Assembly: GCF_002798305.1 (NCBI RefSeq)
Contig: NZ_PCGR01000001.1
Span: 186,001-250,000 of the forward strand
DNA from: Chryseomicrobium excrementi
GTDB lineage: Bacteria; Bacillota; Bacilli; Bacillales_A; Planococcaceae
Direction: 5' to 3'
Length of the DNA: 64,000 nucleotides
Under the pieces are notes generated by a model. The model was not told the DNA's origin, searched no databases, and was given only the letters and a program-made list of their open reading frames with translations. The translations under genes were made by a program, and so were the position numbers. Each line of letters begins with the position of its first letter. The stretch's first letter is position 1. Positions 18,621 to 27,910 of the stretch are shown here, piece after piece.

Positions 18621-20927
18621 ATGATTCAATCAAAGAAAAAATGGAAAATGCATTCGATCCCCCAAGACCAAGCGGAAGCATTCGCTGCCGAGCTCGGTGT
18701 GGAATTGCTAGTAGCAAAGCTGCTGTTAGCAAGAGGGCTTGATACAAAAGAAAAAGCAGATGAATTTTTACATACAGACGCAACTGCAATCCATGATCCG
18801 TTCCTCTTTCAGGATATGGAAGGGGCTGTCGCTCGAATCAAAAAGGCAATTGAGACAAATGAAAAAATTCTCGTATACGGGGATTATGATGCAGACGGTA
18901 TCACAAGTGTCACAGTTTTGATGGAGACTTTGACTTCGATGGGTGCAGATGTATCTTTCCGCATCCCCAATCGTTTTGAAGATGGATATGGTCCCAGTGA
19001 ACGACTGTTCCGACTTGCACATGAAGACGGTGTTCGATTGATAATTACAGTCGACAATGGGATCTCTGGAGTCAGTCAAATCGCAGTGGCTAAAGAGCTT
19101 GGAATGGACGTCATCTTGACAGATCACCACGAGGCGGGAGAGGTGATTCCCGATGCAGACTATATTATTCATCCGCATTTAGAAGAAAACTACCCATTCT
19201 CAGATTTAGCAGGAGTCGGTGTGGCATTCAAGTTGGCGCATGCCCTTTTGGGTCGAGTTCCTGAGGAACTGATGTACTTGGTTGCCATCGGAACGATTGC
19301 GGATATCGTATCACTAAGAGGCGAGAACCGGTACTATGTAAAACGCGGACTTGAATTGATGCGCACACGTCCTACCGAAGCCATTCGAGCACTTGCGAGC
19401 GTCTCGAGTGTCGAAATTGGAGACATTAACGAAGAAACTGTTGGATTTGCGTTCGGCCCCCGTATCAACGCAGTCGGCCGCCTAGGAGCTGCTGACCCTG
19501 GAGTGCATTTGTTCCGGAGCGCAAGTAAAGAAGAAGCGTCTCTCTATGCGAAGTTTTTAAATGATAAAAATAAAGAGAGACAAACGATTGTCAAAGCCAT
19601 CAGTGATGAAGCGATTGCTCAAGTCGAGGCGGGTCCTCTTCCAAGTGTTATTATCGTGGCACAAGAAGACTGGAATCCTGGTATTTTAGGGATTGTGGCT
19701 TCCCGTTTGGTAGAGAAGTATACACGCCCAACGATTGTGCTTGGTGTTGACTTAGAAAAAGGAATTGCAAAAGGCTCTGCAAGAAGTATTGAAGGCTTCC
19801 ACCTCTATCAAGAGATTGCAAAGAACCGTGACCTCGTACCTCATTTTGGCGGCCACCCGATGGCAGCAGGGATGACCATACCACTCGACAATCTAGACGA
19901 GTTCATTGAGCGAATGACCATGCAAGGTGACGAGATTTTGACGAAAGAGCACTTCACACCCATCGTTACTGTCGATGTTCCTGTGCAGCTTTCAGAAATC
20001 ACAGTACAGGCCATTGAAAAAGCAGCGAAGCTTGGACCTTATGGAATGGGATTTGCCAAACCCGTCTATAGCATTCAAATTGCTGAGGTAACTACATTCC
20101 GTAAAATTGGCGCCAATCAAAATCATGCCAAGCTGGAAGTGACTCAAGACGGGCACACTTTAGACGTCATTGGCTTCCATCAAGGCGAATTAGTCGATCA
20201 ACTCGCTCCGATGACCTCTTTGTCATTAGTAGGGGACTTGCAGATTAATGAATGGAACGGGCGAAAAAAGCCTCAGATGCTTTTAGAAGACGCCGCATCA
20301 AGTGACTGGCAGCTCTTTGACGTCCGGGGCATTCGCCAGCTCTATCGCTGGCTCAATCAAGTTCCTGAGGGCGACGCTCATTTTATAGCGTTCCATGACC
20401 AAACGATTCAGACCTTTCAGAGTCAATTGCCTGTAGCGATCACGAAACCACATGATTTTGAACCGCAACACAGTTCAGTCGTGCTTCTCGACATGCCAGA
20501 AGAAGAGAGTGAATTAGACGCAATCATGGAGAAAGCATCATGGAGCCGGATTTTTGCACATTTCTTTACCCCATCGCAAGCATTCTTTGACGGGTTGCCG
20601 AGTCGCGATCAGTTCAAATGGTATTACTCGTTTTTGAAAAGTCGTGAGCGTTTTGCATTGAAAGAGCAAGGTGCGCAACTCGCACGTCACAAAGGCTGGA
20701 GCGAACAAACAATTAATTTTATGTCAAAGGTGTTTTTTGAATTAGATTTTGTTAGAATAGACAATGGACATTTGGTGGTCAATACGGAAAGTCAGAAGCG
20801 CGACTTGACCGAAGCCCCAAGCTATCAGCAACAACAGAAGCGAATGGAGCTTGAACAGGTCCTCCTGTACGCACCTTATCGTGAACTGAAGCAGTGGTTT
20901 GACGCCAAGCGCCAACACCGGTCCTGA
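18621..20927 (+). CDS. recJ: Single-stranded-DNA 5'-3' exonuclease RecJ
   Basis: DHH/DHHA1 nuclease for recombination and mismatch repair. Motifs YGDYDADGITSV (about 88-99), LTDHHE, AIGTIADIV and HFGGHPMAAGMT are present, with an OB fold (about 460-555) and the extra C-terminal RecJ domain of Firmicutes. The open frame reaches back to 18573, but that would start inside a terminator; ATG 18621 behind GAGGAAG is chosen (768 residues). Confidence 0.95.
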   Translation: MIQSKKKWKMHSIPQDQAEAFAAELGVELLVAKLLLARGLDTKEKADEFLHTDATAIHDPFLFQDMEGAVARIKKAIETNEKILVYGDYDADGITSVTVLMETLTSMGADVSFRIPNRFEDGYGPSERLFRLAHEDGVRLIITVDNGISGVSQIAVAKELGMDVILTDHHEAGEVIPDADYIIHPHLEENYPFSDLAGVGVAFKLAHALLGRVPEELMYLVAIGTIADIVSLRGENRYYVKRGLELMRTRPTEAIRALASVSSVEIGDINEETVGFAFGPRINAVGRLGAADPGVHLFRSASKEEASLYAKFLNDKNKERQTIVKAISDEAIAQVEAGPLPSVIIVAQEDWNPGILGIVASRLVEKYTRPTIVLGVDLEKGIAKGSARSIEGFHLYQEIAKNRDLVPHFGGHPMAAGMTIPLDNLDEFIERMTMQGDEILTKEHFTPIVTVDVPVQLSEITVQAIEKAAKLGPYGMGFAKPVYSIQIAEVTTFRKIGANQNHAKLEVTQDGHTLDVIGFHQGELVDQLAPMTSLSLVGDLQINEWNGRKKPQMLLEDAASSDWQLFDVRGIRQLYRWLNQVPEGDAHFIAFHDQTIQTFQSQLPVAITKPHDFEPQHSSVVLLDMPEEESELDAIMEKASWSRIFAHFFTPSQAFFDGLPSRDQFKWYYSFLKSRERFALKEQGAQLARHKGWSEQTINFMSKVFFELDFVRIDNGHLVVNTESQKRDLTEAPSYQQQQKRMELEQVLLYAPYRELKQWFDAKRQHRS

Positions 20928-20939
20928 GGAGGAACAATT

Positions 20940-21452
20940 GTGGATTTAAAACAGTACGTAACAATCGTTGAAGATTGGCCAAAAGAAGGAATTCGATTTA
21001 AAGACATTACAACAATCATGGATAATGGTCCTGCCTATAAATATGCAGTAGATGAAATCGTAAAGTATGCAAAAGAAGTCGGCGCTGAAGTCATCGTCGG
21101 GCCAGAAGCACGTGGATTTATCATCGGATGCCCAGTGGCTTATGCTCTAGAAGTGGGATTTGCACCAGTTCGTAAACCAGGAAAGCTTCCACGTGAAGTG
21201 ATTACTGCGGATTACGGTCTAGAGTACGGGAAAGATACATTGACGATGCATAAAGATGCTATCAAGCCAGGTCAAAAAGTATTGATCGTAGATGATCTTT
21301 TAGCAACTGGCGGAACAGTAGAAGCGACGGTGAACTTGATTCAACAATTGGGCGGAGAAGTAGTGGGTGCTGCTTTCATGATCGAATTGACGTATTTAGA
21401 TGGTCGCGACAAGTTAAAAGGTATCGATATTCGCACGCTAATCAGCTATTAA
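20940..21452 (+). CDS. apt: Adenine phosphoribosyltransferase
   Basis: Adenine salvage to AMP using PRPP. PRPP-binding motif [13 protein letters not shown] (about 116-128) and N-terminal [15 protein letters not shown] are diagnostic. 170 residues. GTG start, GAGGAGGAA 6 nt upstream. Directly between recJ and relA, the conserved Bacillales order. The 3' end is followed by a terminator. Confidence 0.97.
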   Translation: MDLKQYVTIVEDWPKEGIRFKDITTIMDNGPAYKYAVDEIVKYAKEVGAEVIVGPEARGFIIGCPVAYALEVGFAPVRKPGKLPREVITADYGLEYGKDTLTMHKDAIKPGQKVLIVDDLLATGGTVEATVNLIQQLGGEVVGAAFMIELTYLDGRDKLKGIDIRTLISY

Positions 21453-21459
21453 TTTTACG

Positions 21460-21493
21460 ACGCAGCAGAGGACATCTCTGACTGCGTTTTTTT
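21460..21493 (+). terminator. Terminator after apt
   Basis: ACGCAG...AGAG-gacat-CTCT...CTGCGT stem with small internal bulges, then TTTTTTT. Confidence 0.8.
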
Positions 21494-21552
21494 ATTTGAT
21501 ATCCGAATCATGACGACTTAGTCAATTATTCGAATTCAGAGGCCAGCAGCCC

Positions 21553-21582
21553 TTTACAATGGAGCTAATAGTTTACTACAAT
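21553..21582 (+). promoter_or_regulatory. Probable relA promoter
   Basis: TTTACA at 21553-21558 and TACAAT at 21577-21582 with an 18-nt spacer, ~49 nt before the relA start. Confidence 0.5.
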
Positions 21583-21630
21583 AGAGATTATAACTTTCGA
21601 AACGAAATCAACAGAAACAGGTGAGTGGGT

Positions 21631-23820
21631 ATGGCAAAAGAACAAGTGAGGACAGCCGAAGAAGTCTTTGCAATCACAGCAACATATATGAATGAAACCA
21701 ACGTTCGGTTTGTTGAAAAAGCGTATAAGCTGGCAGAACATGCCCACCGCAATCAATTCCGAAATTCAGGTGAACCTTATATCATTCATCCAATACAAGT
21801 AGCTGGTATTCTTGCAGACCTGCAGATGGACCCGGAAACCGTAGCGGCTGGATTTCTTCACGATGTCATCGAAGATACAGAATACACGCGCGAAGATCTC
21901 GTAAATGAATTCAGTGAAGAAGTCGCGATGTTAGTTGAAGGTGTAACCAAGCTCGGAAAGATCAAATACATGTCTAAAGAAGAACAACAGGCAGAGAACC
22001 ACCGCAAAATGTTCATTGCTATGGCTCAAGACATTCGTATCATCTTGATCAAACTGGCAGACCGTCTTCACAACATGCGCACGCTCAAACACTTACCTGA
22101 AGAAAAGCAGCGCCGGATTGCTAATGAGACTCTTGAAATCTTTGCGCCACTAGCGCACCGGCTTGGGATTTCTACAGTGAAATGGGAACTAGAAGATACG
22201 TCACTTCGCTATCTCAACCCGCAGCAGTACTACCGAATCGTTAATTTCATGAAAAAGAAACGAACGGAGCGGGAAGCCTACCTGAACCACGTTATGAAAG
22301 ACATTAATAGCCAGCTTGATGAAGTAGGTATTCAAGCGGATATTTCAGGGCGCCCAAAACACATTTACAGCATCTACCGCAAAATGGTCATTCAGCAGAA
22401 GCAGTTCAACGAGATCTATGACTTGCTTGCTATGCGCATAATCGTGGATAGCATTAAAGACTGTTATGCGGTGCTTGGAATCATCCATACGTTATGGAAG
22501 CCTATGCCAGGCCGTTTTAAAGATTATATTGCGATGCCGAAGCAAAACTTGTATCAGTCTATCCACACCACAGTTATCGGACCGAACGGAGATCCCCTTG
22601 AAGTGCAAATTCGCACTCAGGAAATGCACAACATTGCGGAGTACGGGGTAGCAGCGCACTGGGCCTATAAAGAAGGACGTAAAGTCGAGACGTCTCGTGA
22701 ATCTGTTGATACAAAACTGTCGTGGTTCCGAGAAATTTTGGAGTTCCAAAATGAATCGTCGAATGCAGAAGAATTTATGGAGTCACTAAAGTTCGATTTG
22801 TTTTCTGATATGGTCTATGTATTTACGCCAAAAGGAGACGTTATCGAACTGCCCGCAGGTTCTGTACCCATCGATTTTGCTTACCGGGTCCACTCTGAAG
22901 TGGGGAACAAGACAATCGGAGCGAAAGTAAATGGAAAAATGGTTCCATTAGACACGAGTTTGAAGACGGGAGATATCATTGAAGTCTTAACCTCCAAACA
23001 ATCATTTGGACCAAGCCGTGACTGGTTGAAAATTGCCCAGTCGTCCCAAGCGAAAAACAAGATCAAGCAATTTTTTAAAAAGCAGCAGCGCGATGAGAAT
23101 ATCGAAAAAGGCAAAGAAGCTATCGATAAAGAGATACGTGCACAAGATTTCGATCCGAAGGTTGTGCTAACTTCTGAAAACTTGAAACGTGTCTGTGAAA
23201 AGTACGCGTTTACAAGTGAAGAAGATTTGTTTTCTGCTGTAGGCTTTGGTGGGATCACCGCACAGCAAGTGGTGAACCGTCTAGCTGAAAAGATGCGTAA
23301 AGAGCGTGATCACGAAGAAACACTTGAGAAAATTTCTAAAAACATGGCTTCACCTCCTGTGAAGAAATCGACGGAGTCCGGTGTTGTCGTCAAAGGAATC
23401 GACAATTTGTTGATTCGTTTATCTCGTTGTTGCAGTCCCGTTCCTGGTGATGAAATAGTCGGGTTCATCACAAAGGGCCGTGGAGTGTCTGTTCACCGTG
23501 CGGATTGTCCTAACGTGCAAGGTGCGGACAGTAACCAACGCTTGATTGATGTGGAGTGGGAACAAGATACATCTGCGAAGAAAGAGTACGCAGTAGATAT
23601 TGAAGTGGCTGCGTTTGATCGAACAGGTCTTCTCAACGAAGTTTTGATGGCTGTTACCGATTCTAAGACGACGATTGCAGCAGTAACAGGCAAGTCGGAA
23701 AAAGATATAGCAACCATCAACTTAACAATTAAAATTACAAATATCTCGCATTTACACAGAGTAGTGGACCGAATCAAACAACTTCCTAATGTTTACTCCG
23801 TGCAGCGAATTATCAACTAA
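21631..23820 (+). CDS. relA: Bifunctional (p)ppGpp synthetase/hydrolase Rel
   Basis: Makes and degrades the stringent-response alarmone. HD hydrolase domain (about 30-180) with HDVIEDT; synthetase domain (about 240-350) with the RFKD sequence ([11 protein letters not shown]) of bifunctional enzymes and [10 protein letters not shown]; then TGS ([15 protein letters not shown]), a zinc-finger-like [11 protein letters not shown] segment, and a C-terminal ACT/RRM domain. 729 residues. The ATG at 21631 is preferred because AGGTGAG overlaps the in-frame GTG at 21625. dtd follows 10 nt downstream. Confidence 0.96.
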   Translation: MAKEQVRTAEEVFAITATYMNETNVRFVEKAYKLAEHAHRNQFRNSGEPYIIHPIQVAGILADLQMDPETVAAGFLHDVIEDTEYTREDLVNEFSEEVAMLVEGVTKLGKIKYMSKEEQQAENHRKMFIAMAQDIRIILIKLADRLHNMRTLKHLPEEKQRRIANETLEIFAPLAHRLGISTVKWELEDTSLRYLNPQQYYRIVNFMKKKRTEREAYLNHVMKDINSQLDEVGIQADISGRPKHIYSIYRKMVIQQKQFNEIYDLLAMRIIVDSIKDCYAVLGIIHTLWKPMPGRFKDYIAMPKQNLYQSIHTTVIGPNGDPLEVQIRTQEMHNIAEYGVAAHWAYKEGRKVETSRESVDTKLSWFREILEFQNESSNAEEFMESLKFDLFSDMVYVFTPKGDVIELPAGSVPIDFAYRVHSEVGNKTIGAKVNGKMVPLDTSLKTGDIIEVLTSKQSFGPSRDWLKIAQSSQAKNKIKQFFKKQQRDENIEKGKEAIDKEIRAQDFDPKVVLTSENLKRVCEKYAFTSEEDLFSAVGFGGITAQQVVNRLAEKMRKERDHEETLEKISKNMASPPVKKSTESGVVVKGIDNLLIRLSRCCSPVPGDEIVGFITKGRGVSVHRADCPNVQGADSNQRLIDVEWEQDTSAKKEYAVDIEVAAFDRTGLLNEVLMAVTDSKTTIAAVTGKSEKDIATINLTIKITNISHLHRVVDRIKQLPNVYSVQRIIN

Positions 23821-23830
23821 GAGGTGACTT

Positions 23831-24268
23831 ATGCGAGTTGTTTTACAGCGAGCAAAACAAGCTAGTGTGACCGTGGCTGGAGAGACAGTTGGAGCCATTT
23901 CACATGGCTATGTGCTGCTAGTCGGAGTGACTCATGAAGATAGTGAAGCGCAAGCAGATTGGCTAGCAGATAAGATTGCTGGAATGCGTCTTTTCGAAGA
24001 CGATGAAGGGAAAATGAATCGCGGTCTGCAAGATGTTGGCGGTTCGATTTTGTCCGTTTCTCAGTTTACTCTGTACGCTGATGCAAAGAAAGGGCGTCGT
24101 CCTTCGTTTGTCGAGGCTGCGAGACCTGAGCAAGCAGAGCCTTTATGGGAGTATTTCAACGAACGTTTAAGGTATCACGGATTGACTGTGGAGACGGGAC
24201 GTTTCGGTGCTATGATGGACGTACAACTGATTAATGACGGTCCAGTTACGATTATTTTAGAAAAATAA
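23831..24268 (+). CDS. dtd: D-aminoacyl-tRNA deacylase
   Basis: Hydrolyses D-amino acids (and glycine mischarged on tRNA-Ala) from tRNA. Catalytic [19 protein letters not shown] motif and the Gly-cis-Pro motif in [10 protein letters not shown]. 145 residues. Next to relA, as in most Firmicutes. The stop codon abuts the terminator stem. Confidence 0.96.
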   Translation: MRVVLQRAKQASVTVAGETVGAISHGYVLLVGVTHEDSEAQADWLADKIAGMRLFEDDEGKMNRGLQDVGGSILSVSQFTLYADAKKGRRPSFVEAARPEQAEPLWEYFNERLRYHGLTVETGRFGAMMDVQLINDGPVTIILEK

Positions 24269-24309
24269 CTCCAGGAGAGCTGTGTGCTCTACTGGAGTTT
24301 TTTTTTTGT
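24267..24309 (+). terminator. Terminator after dtd
   Basis: AACTCCAG-GAGAGC-tgtgt-GCTCT-a-CTGGAGTT followed by nine or more T. Confidence 0.88.
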
Positions 24310-24354
24310 GAGATTTCGGGTTGAGGGCTCGTTCATGAACATGGGACTCCAGTT

Positions 24355-24490
24355 GTTGTGCATGGCAGAAGGATTTCATCTCCAAAGCGAGCGATTTGTT
24401 CTGCAAGGATGAATTTTCTTCTACATCTCATTGTATTTCAACTACATGGTAAGGGACTTTCTTCTGCATGAAACGGACTTTCTTCGACAT
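24355..24490. repeat. Degenerate ~21-nt array, CTTCTGCAT core
   Basis: Cores at 24355 (GTTGTGCAT), 24377 (CATCTCCAA), 24398 (GTTCTGCAA), 24418 (CTTCTACAT), 24439 (CAACTACAT), 24461 (CTTCTGCAT) and 24482 (CTTCGACAT). Steps are 22, 21, 20, 21, 22 and 21 nt. It lies between the convergent terminators of dtd and the amidase gene. Third array in this window with the same period, here with seven units and an unrelated core. Confidence 0.7.
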
Positions 24491-24514
24491 CACTCTAACA
24501 GTACTTGAGGAACT

Positions 24515-24543
24515 AAAAAAACTCACTCCCAAAAGGGAGTGAG
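24515..24543 (-). terminator. Terminator after the amidase gene
   Basis: CTCACTCCC-aaaa-GGGAGTGAG with a run of A on its left, giving hairpin plus T-run on the minus strand. Confidence 0.85.
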
Positions 24544-24547
24544 CCAA

Positions 24548-26074
24548 TCAATCTTCTAATTCACTATCGAAAAAAGAAATTAATCCTTCGTAGATGGCAT
24601 GTGCAGCCGTTTCACGGAACTGCGCGGTTGAGACAGAGCGTTCTTCAGTTGCATTGCTCAAATAGCCAAGTTCTAGCAACACTGCATGCTGTTGGTTTTC
24701 ACGCAACACTAGGTAATTGCCTTCTCGCACACCACGGTCTTTTAAAGATAACCGGTCTTGCAGAGCGTTATGAATGTGATCGGCTAAAGGCTTTTGAAAG
24801 CTATGTTGATAATATGTTGTGAAGCCATTTACTGACGAATCATCTACTGAATCGTAATGAATACTGACAAAGGCATCTGCAGCATGTTGATGACTCACAG
24901 AAACTCGCTTACGGAGTGCAATATAGGCATCAGATTCACGAGTGAGAATAACGTCTGCTCCAGCTGCTTCAAGCTTGGCTGCCAGTAACTCAGCGGTAGG
25001 CAGGGTTAAGCCTTTCTCAGCTGTCCCGTAATAACCAGTCGTTCCGTGGTCGTTACCACCATGACCTGGATCAAGTACTATGGTGAGACCAGTGAGTGTA
25101 CCTGGTTTTCTCGTCACTTCTTCTTTCTCTTCTTCAACTATTGCAGCAGCATCGGTGGTAACAACCCAATTGGCTACGAACATCGTCTCACCGTCTAGTT
25201 CGATTTGGTACCAGTCATTTTCTGTACCAACTACTTGTAACTGTTTTCCGGCATTCACTCGAGCTTTGACTTCACTCGAGGTAGAAGGTAGTGCCCGCAA
25301 GTTGGTTCCATTGTACAAAATCGTCACGACCGATGGCGCTGAGGCTGTGTCGTCTTCACTACTGGTTGATTCAGTTGAGCTAGACGGGGCGGATGCTTGG
25401 AAACTTCCATAAAATTTGTATACCCAACCAGTGGACCCATCTTCCAGTCGAATCTCCACCCACGTGTCGTCTTGAGAGATTACTTGAAATACATCATTCC
25501 GATAGATGAGTGAAATTCGTTTGGAATCAAGAGATGGTTTTTTCCGAACATTCAATGCATCCACTTCTACTCGAAACGCATTTTTCGTTGGTTGGTCCAC
25601 CGTATCCTTAGCGTTTGTAAGTTGTACATACTCTTTATGTATCCAAGCACTTGATCCGTTGTAGTCAATTTCCAGCCAGTCGCCTTTGACGGATTTAACG
25701 GAGACGGATGTGCCTTCAGCAAGCTGTCCAATTTTTGAAGAGCTCGTCGAAGCATCGGCTCGAACATTCAATGTCTTCACTTGGACGATAGCTGCTTGGT
25801 TCTCAACTGTGGATGTGGATCCTGTAGTCAACCAGCTTGCCACCCATCCTTGTTGGCCGTTGTAGTCAATCTGATACCAATCATTCTCTTTTGATAAGAT
25901 ATCCAACTCGTCTCCAGCTTTTACGGAGCCAATCACCTCATACGTCAAACCAGGGCCTGAACGGACCTTTAAAGAAGGGGTATTGACGACGGCGCTTTCT
26001 GCAAAAGCTGTGAGAGGTGCGACGAGAAGAAAGAGTATCAGTACGAAATAGCCATATGTACGAAAATTCTGCAT
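24548..26074 (-). CDS. Secreted N-acetylmuramoyl-L-alanine amidase with four SH3b domains
   Basis: Wall hydrolase cutting the stem peptide from muramic acid. A signal peptide (about 1-25, ending TAFAES) precedes four bacterial SH3 repeats, each marked by a xLxVRxxP-like strand (LKVRSGPG, LNVRADAS, LNVRKKPS, TNLRALPS), and an Amidase_3 zinc domain (about 328-500) with DPGHGG, the Glu of GTAEKGL, SIHYDS and the catalytic LLELGYLSN. 508 residues. AAGGAGG before the ATG. Equivalent to B. subtilis yrvJ by position (dtd-yrvJ-hisS). Orientation is opposite to the neighbours. Confidence 0.92.
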   Translation of the reverse strand: MQNFRTYGYFVLILFLLVAPLTAFAESAVVNTPSLKVRSGPGLTYEVIGSVKAGDELDILSKENDWYQIDYNGQQGWVASWLTTGSTSTVENQAAIVQVKTLNVRADASTSSSKIGQLAEGTSVSVKSVKGDWLEIDYNGSSAWIHKEYVQLTNAKDTVDQPTKNAFRVEVDALNVRKKPSLDSKRISLIYRNDVFQVISQDDTWVEIRLEDGSTGWVYKFYGSFQASAPSSSTESTSSEDDTASAPSVVTILYNGTNLRALPSTSSEVKARVNAGKQLQVVGTENDWYQIELDGETMFVANWVVTTDAAAIVEEEKEEVTRKPGTLTGLTIVLDPGHGGNDHGTTGYYGTAEKGLTLPTAELLAAKLEAAGADVILTRESDAYIALRKRVSVSHQHAADAFVSIHYDSVDDSSVNGFTTYYQHSFQKPLADHIHNALQDRLSLKDRGVREGNYLVLRENQQHAVLLELGYLSNATEERSVSTAQFRETAAHAIYEGLISFFDSELED

Positions 26075-26189
26075 AAATCGACCTCCTTATACATATAGTA
26101 CAGAGTGTGGCATCAAATATCTAGGTTCATTTTAAAATAACCATTGACTTTCGATAAATACGTCATTAAGATAAAGTATATTACAAGCA

Positions 26190-26456
26190 TACATTGCCGA
26201 AGACCGAGAAAGTAGCAGGTACAAAGGGACTGACAAGAGAGGAAAAGACGTGGCTGAAATCTTTTCTACAGACCGTACAGGTGAACAACACTCGAGAGGC
26301 GCTTTGTCGAACCCGTTCAGGGTGTAGGTGAAGACGGTACTGGCCGTTACCCAGTTAATGAAGAGGACCGATTTCGGTCAATCAGGGTGGAACCGCGGAA
26401 GCTTACAAGCTCTCGTCCCTTGCGTCGTGCACGCAGGGAGACGGGGGCTTTTTTAT
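26190..26456 (+). promoter_or_regulatory. T-box riboswitch controlling hisS-aspS
   Basis: Stem I S-turn AGTA at 26211-26214; specifier-loop strand GAACAACA at 26283-26290; the T-box AGGGTGGAACCGCG at 26384-26397; then a terminator (GTCCCTTGCG ... CGCAGGGAGAC) with GGGGGCTTTTTTA. Uncharged tRNA binding should favour antitermination. The specifier could be AAC (26287-26289) or the overlapping CAC (26289-26291); see findings. Confidence 0.92.
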
Positions 26457-26495
26457 GTTTTTGGCCGTTCTCCTCATCTAAAGTAATCGAGTTGC

Positions 26496-26594
26496 GAACG
26501 CCAGAAATCCCCGCAAAAATCGTTCGCATCCATAGAGGCAAAGAGCGCCTCTACGGACCCGCCCAATTTTTACAAAATTTCTGGAGCGGCGTTC
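26496..26594. repeat. ~100-nt imperfect inverted repeat in the hisS leader
   Basis: The left arm (GAACGCCAGAAAT ... CAAAAAT ... TAGAGGC, 26496-26539) is complementary to the right arm (GCCTCTA ... ATTTTT ... ATTTCTGG ... GCGTTC, 26547-26594) over most of ~45 nt, with a 7-nt apical loop and a four-base bulge. It sits after the T-box terminator and before the hisS ribosome site, and is not part of a normal T-box. Confidence 0.7.
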
Positions 26595-26623
26595 TCCACA
26601 TCTACTAATTAGGAGGTTATTTC

Positions 26624-27910
26624 ATGATCAAAGTACCAAGAGGCACACAAGATATTTTGCCGGAACAGTCATTTAAATGGCAAGCAGTCGAAGCCATTAT
26701 TCGCGATACTTGTAATGTGTATCAATATAAAGAGATTCGCACACCAATTTTTGAACACACGGAATTGTTCACACGCTCTGTTGGAGATACAACAGATATC
26801 GTACAAAAAGAGATGTACACATTTCAAGACCGAGGCAACCGCTCGCTCACACTTCGCCCTGAAGGAACAGCATCTACTGTGCGCGCATACGTCGAACACA
26901 AACTGTTTGGGCAGCCCGATCAGCCAGTAAAACTCTATTACATGGGACCGATGTTCCGCTATGAACGCCAGCAGGCAGGTCGCTACCGTCAATTCGTCCA
27001 ATTTGGTATTGAAGCGATTGGTAGTGCGGATGCGGCAGTAGATGCAGAAGTTATTGCACTAGCAATGGACGTTTATAAAAAAGCAGGTTTAAAAGATATA
27101 AAACTTGTACTTAATTCATTAGGTGATACGGAAAGTCGCACAGCTCACAAAGAAGCGCTTGTTGCACACTTTGCACCTCGTATCGACGAGTTTTGCGGAG
27201 ATTGCCAGCAACGCCTTGAGAAAAATCCACTTCGTATTCTAGATTGTAAAAAGGATCGTGACCACGAGTTGATGGCTACTGCTCCACAACTGACGGATTA
27301 TTTGAATGCCGAGTCTGCTGCGTATTTTGAAAAAGTAAAAGCGTATCTTGAGGCACTAGACATCTCGTATGAGTTGGATCCGAATCTTGTACGCGGACTT
27401 GATTATTACAACCACACAGCATTTGAGATCATGTCGACAGCTAGTGGCTTTGGCGCCATTACAACACTTGCAGGAGGCGGCCGTTATAACGGTCTTGTTG
27501 AAGAACTTGGCGGGCCCTCGTCACCTGGTATCGGCTTTGCGATGAGCATTGAGCGTCTTTTACTAGCTTTAGAAGCGGAACAAGTAGAAATCGAAGATAA
27601 GTCAGCAAGTGATGCTTACGTGATTGCACTAGGTGATGCACCAAAACTGGAAGCGATGAAGATTGTAAAGTCCTTGCGAGATGCGGGAATCAGTGCGGAG
27701 ATGGATTATGCAGATCGTAAATTAAAAGCGCAAATGAAATCAGCAGACCGTAAGAAATCTCAATTTGTCTTTATTTTAGGAGAAGACGAACTGGCTTCTC
27801 GAAGCGTGCAAATCAAAGAGCTCGCAACAGGAGACCAGCAAATGGTAGCGATTGAAGAAGCCATCTCATATCTACAACAAAAGATCAACACCAAGGAGGC
27901 AACACAATGA
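26624..27910 (+). CDS. hisS: Histidyl-tRNA synthetase
   Basis: Class II aminoacyl-tRNA synthetase. N-terminal [10 protein letters not shown], motif 2 [19 protein letters not shown], the histidine-specific [14 protein letters not shown] and GGGRYNGL, motif 3 [12 protein letters not shown], and a C-terminal anticodon-binding domain (about 330-420). 428 residues. AGGAGG 7 nt before the ATG. Overlaps aspS by 4 nt, so both enzymes answer to the T-box leader. Confidence 0.97.
   Translation: MIKVPRGTQDILPEQSFKWQAVEAIIRDTCNVYQYKEIRTPIFEHTELFTRSVGDTTDIVQKEMYTFQDRGNRSLTLRPEGTASTVRAYVEHKLFGQPDQPVKLYYMGPMFRYERQQAGRYRQFVQFGIEAIGSADAAVDAEVIALAMDVYKKAGLKDIKLVLNSLGDTESRTAHKEALVAHFAPRIDEFCGDCQQRLEKNPLRILDCKKDRDHELMATAPQLTDYLNAESAAYFEKVKAYLEALDISYELDPNLVRGLDYYNHTAFEIMSTASGFGAITTLAGGGRYNGLVEELGGPSSPGIGFAMSIERLLLALEAEQVEIEDKSASDAYVIALGDAPKLEAMKIVKSLRDAGISAEMDYADRKLKAQMKSADRKKSQFVFILGEDELASRSVQIKELATGDQQMVAIEEAISYLQQKINTKEATQ

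Noticed and set aside
26387-26608. Plus-strand ORF of 73 codons over the hisS leader, and a minus-strand ORF of 64 codons
   Set aside because: Both lie across the T-box terminator and hairpin; no ribosome site, sequence explained by RNA structure.
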